DNA of 7,432 nt from Acidobacteriaceae bacterium (GTDB lineage Bacteria; Acidobacteriota; Terriglobia; Bryobacterales; Bryobacteraceae), in assembly GCA_019245255.1 (NCBI GenBank), contig JAFARV010000127.1:1-7432 (forward strand). The letters are read 5' to 3'. A program made the position numbers and the translations under genes. This document shows, in pieces, positions 6,721 to 7,432 of this stretch. The notes beneath the pieces are model-generated. The model was not told where the DNA came from. It saw only the letters and a program-made list of their open reading frames with translations, and ran no database searches. Every line of letters starts with the position of its first letter. Within the stretch, counting starts at the first letter, position 1.

Positions 6721-7432
6721 ACCCGGGTTTCGCCCAGGATCAGCTTGCGGAAAAGAAAGCTCATGAGGATTTCATGCAGGGTCGTGTTGACGTTGCGGAG
6801 CAACCGGCTCTTCAGTTCGAGGTAGGGCTGAGTGCCCGCGAACAGGTCCTGCATGATCTCGCAGAACTTCGGGCTGCGCTTCATGAAGTTGATCATTCGA
6901 GTCGGAACGGCGCCGAAAAAAATTGCCCCGCAGAACAAACGCTTAGCGAGACCCGATCCGTAGGTCAGATCCAGACCGAAGTCGCGCGCTATCATCAGCC
7001 GGTAGCTTTCAGCCTTCTTTTCAGGTTCTTGTTCGTTCAGCAAAATCTGACTGGCGAGATCGCCCGAACGAATCGCGTAGTAGAGACCCTCGCCTGTGAT
7101 TGGGTCCACAAGTCCGCCTGCATCGCCAACCGCCACCCAGCCATGACCCGCGACGCGGTTGTTGCGCCAACCCCGAAATTCGAGCGCCGGAAGCATGTGC
7201 CCGTAAAACTTAGCATCCTTGCGCGAGAGTCCCTTTTCGTCCATGTAGCGTTCCAGGCGCGCGCGCAGGCACTGCGCCGGCTCGCCTTTGCCGCAGATGC
7301 CGACCGACAGATGACAAGCGCGCGGAAACACCCAAATGTATCCTTCGAGATTCGGCAGGAATTGGATATCTATGTGAGCCTGATCCGTCGGCACCCAGTA
7401 GCCCAACGCGTACATCGTGTCTTGCGCCGTGT
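6717..7432 (-). CDS. Geranylgeranyl reductase family FAD-dependent oxidoreductase (partial, N-terminus missing)
   Basis: This is the C-terminal 237 residues of a flavoprotein related to geranylgeranyl reductases, which saturate isoprenoid chains of lipids, quinones or chlorophyll. The frame is open to the right edge, so the ATG at 7415 is internal; the N-terminal FAD GxGxxG motif and most of the first domain lie outside the window. The key motif is WVAVGDAGGLVDPITGEGLY (7139-7080), the second FAD-contacting GD motif followed by the GEGxYYAIRSG helix. Upstream, GYIWVFPRACHLSVGIC is the usual beta-strand region (typically W-x-FP). The basic, hydrophobic C-terminus (KSRLLRNVNTTLHEILMSFLF) may touch membrane or a lipid substrate. 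It differs from chlorophyll-type BchP/ChlP around the GD motif, so photosynthetic use is not indicated. Menaquinone or membrane-lipid isoprenoid reduction is possible but unproven. It overlaps hemL by 4 bases (ATGA) and is the most upstream gene seen in that operon. Confidence 0.85.
   Translation of the reverse strand, partial: TAQDTMYALGYWVPTDQAHIDIQFLPNLEGYIWVFPRACHLSVGICGKGEPAQCLRARLERYMDEKGLSRKDAKFYGHMLPALEFRGWRNNRVAGHGWVAVGDAGGLVDPITGEGLYYAIRSGDLASQILLNEQEPEKKAESYRLMIARDFGLDLTYGSGLAKRLFCGAIFFGAVPTRMINFMKRSPKFCEIMQDLFAGTQPYLELKSRLLRNVNTTLHEILMSFLFRKLILGETRV
6722..6738 (-). promoter_or_regulatory. Predicted RNA hairpin abutting the hemL start codon
   Basis: Read on the minus strand, CCTGGG (6738-6733), loop CGAAA (6732-6728) and CCCGGG (6727-6722) can form a 6-bp stem with one G-U pair. 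It ends one base before the hemL ATG and lies inside the last codons of the upstream flavoprotein gene. It occupies the place where a Shine-Dalgarno sequence would sit. A translating ribosome from the upstream gene would melt it. The pairing is seen in the sequence; a regulatory effect is inferred. Confidence 0.4.

Noticed and set aside
6717..7415. A complete 232-residue protein starting at ATG 7415
   Set aside because: The frame stays open to the window edge and the protein lacks the N-terminal FAD-binding part of its family, so the ATG is internal to a longer gene.
5440..7432. Chlorophyll biosynthesis cluster suggested by hemL next to a geranylgeranyl reductase
   Set aside because: The reductase's GD-motif region does not resemble BchP/ChlP and no bch or puf-type gene is present; a general heme and isoprenoid setting explains it.

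Overview
The window reads as an ordinary, tightly packed stretch of bacterial chromosome with seven protein-coding genes. Two of them are cut by the window edges. I see no RNA genes, insertion sequences, CRISPR arrays, phage genes or tandem repeats. The moderately GC-rich coding style and the gene set (secreted M61 peptidase with PDZ domain, CocE-type hydrolase, proteobacterial-like class I fructose-bisphosphatase, bactofilin, geranylgeranyl-reductase-family flavoprotein) suggest a free-living Gram-negative heterotroph. Acidobacteriota is my best guess. That placement is inference from gene content and was not tested by phylogeny.

Layout: positions 1-1005 (minus strand) hold most of an exported CocE/NonD-type serine hydrolase. 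It diverges from an exported M61 metallopeptidase at 1122-3074 (plus) across a 116-base intergenic region. Closely behind the peptidase on the plus strand come class I fructose-1,6-bisphosphatase (fbp, 3095-4072) and a bactofilin (4158-4667). The plus-strand run then meets a convergent minus-strand operon: a geranylgeranyl-reductase-family FAD oxidoreductase (6717 to beyond the right edge), hemL (5440-6720) and a short-chain dehydrogenase resembling pteridine reductases (4730-5443). These three are transcribed right to left, and each junction overlaps by exactly 4 bases (ATGA and GTGA).

How the genes fit together: the two left-hand enzymes carry signal peptides and probably act on peptides or esters outside the cytoplasm. 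Fbp serves gluconeogenesis, and the bactofilin is a cytoskeletal polymer unrelated to it in function. HemL makes 5-aminolevulinate, the tetrapyrrole precursor. Its strict coupling to an isoprenoid-type reductase and a pteridine-reductase-like SDR may be functional or simply housekeeping co-expression.

The points most worth checking are changed residues in the AMP allosteric site of Fbp, an SDR that combines the pteridine-reductase TGxxxRxG signature with a classical catalytic serine, and a predicted hairpin next to the hemL start codon. I found no convincing novel multi-gene system.
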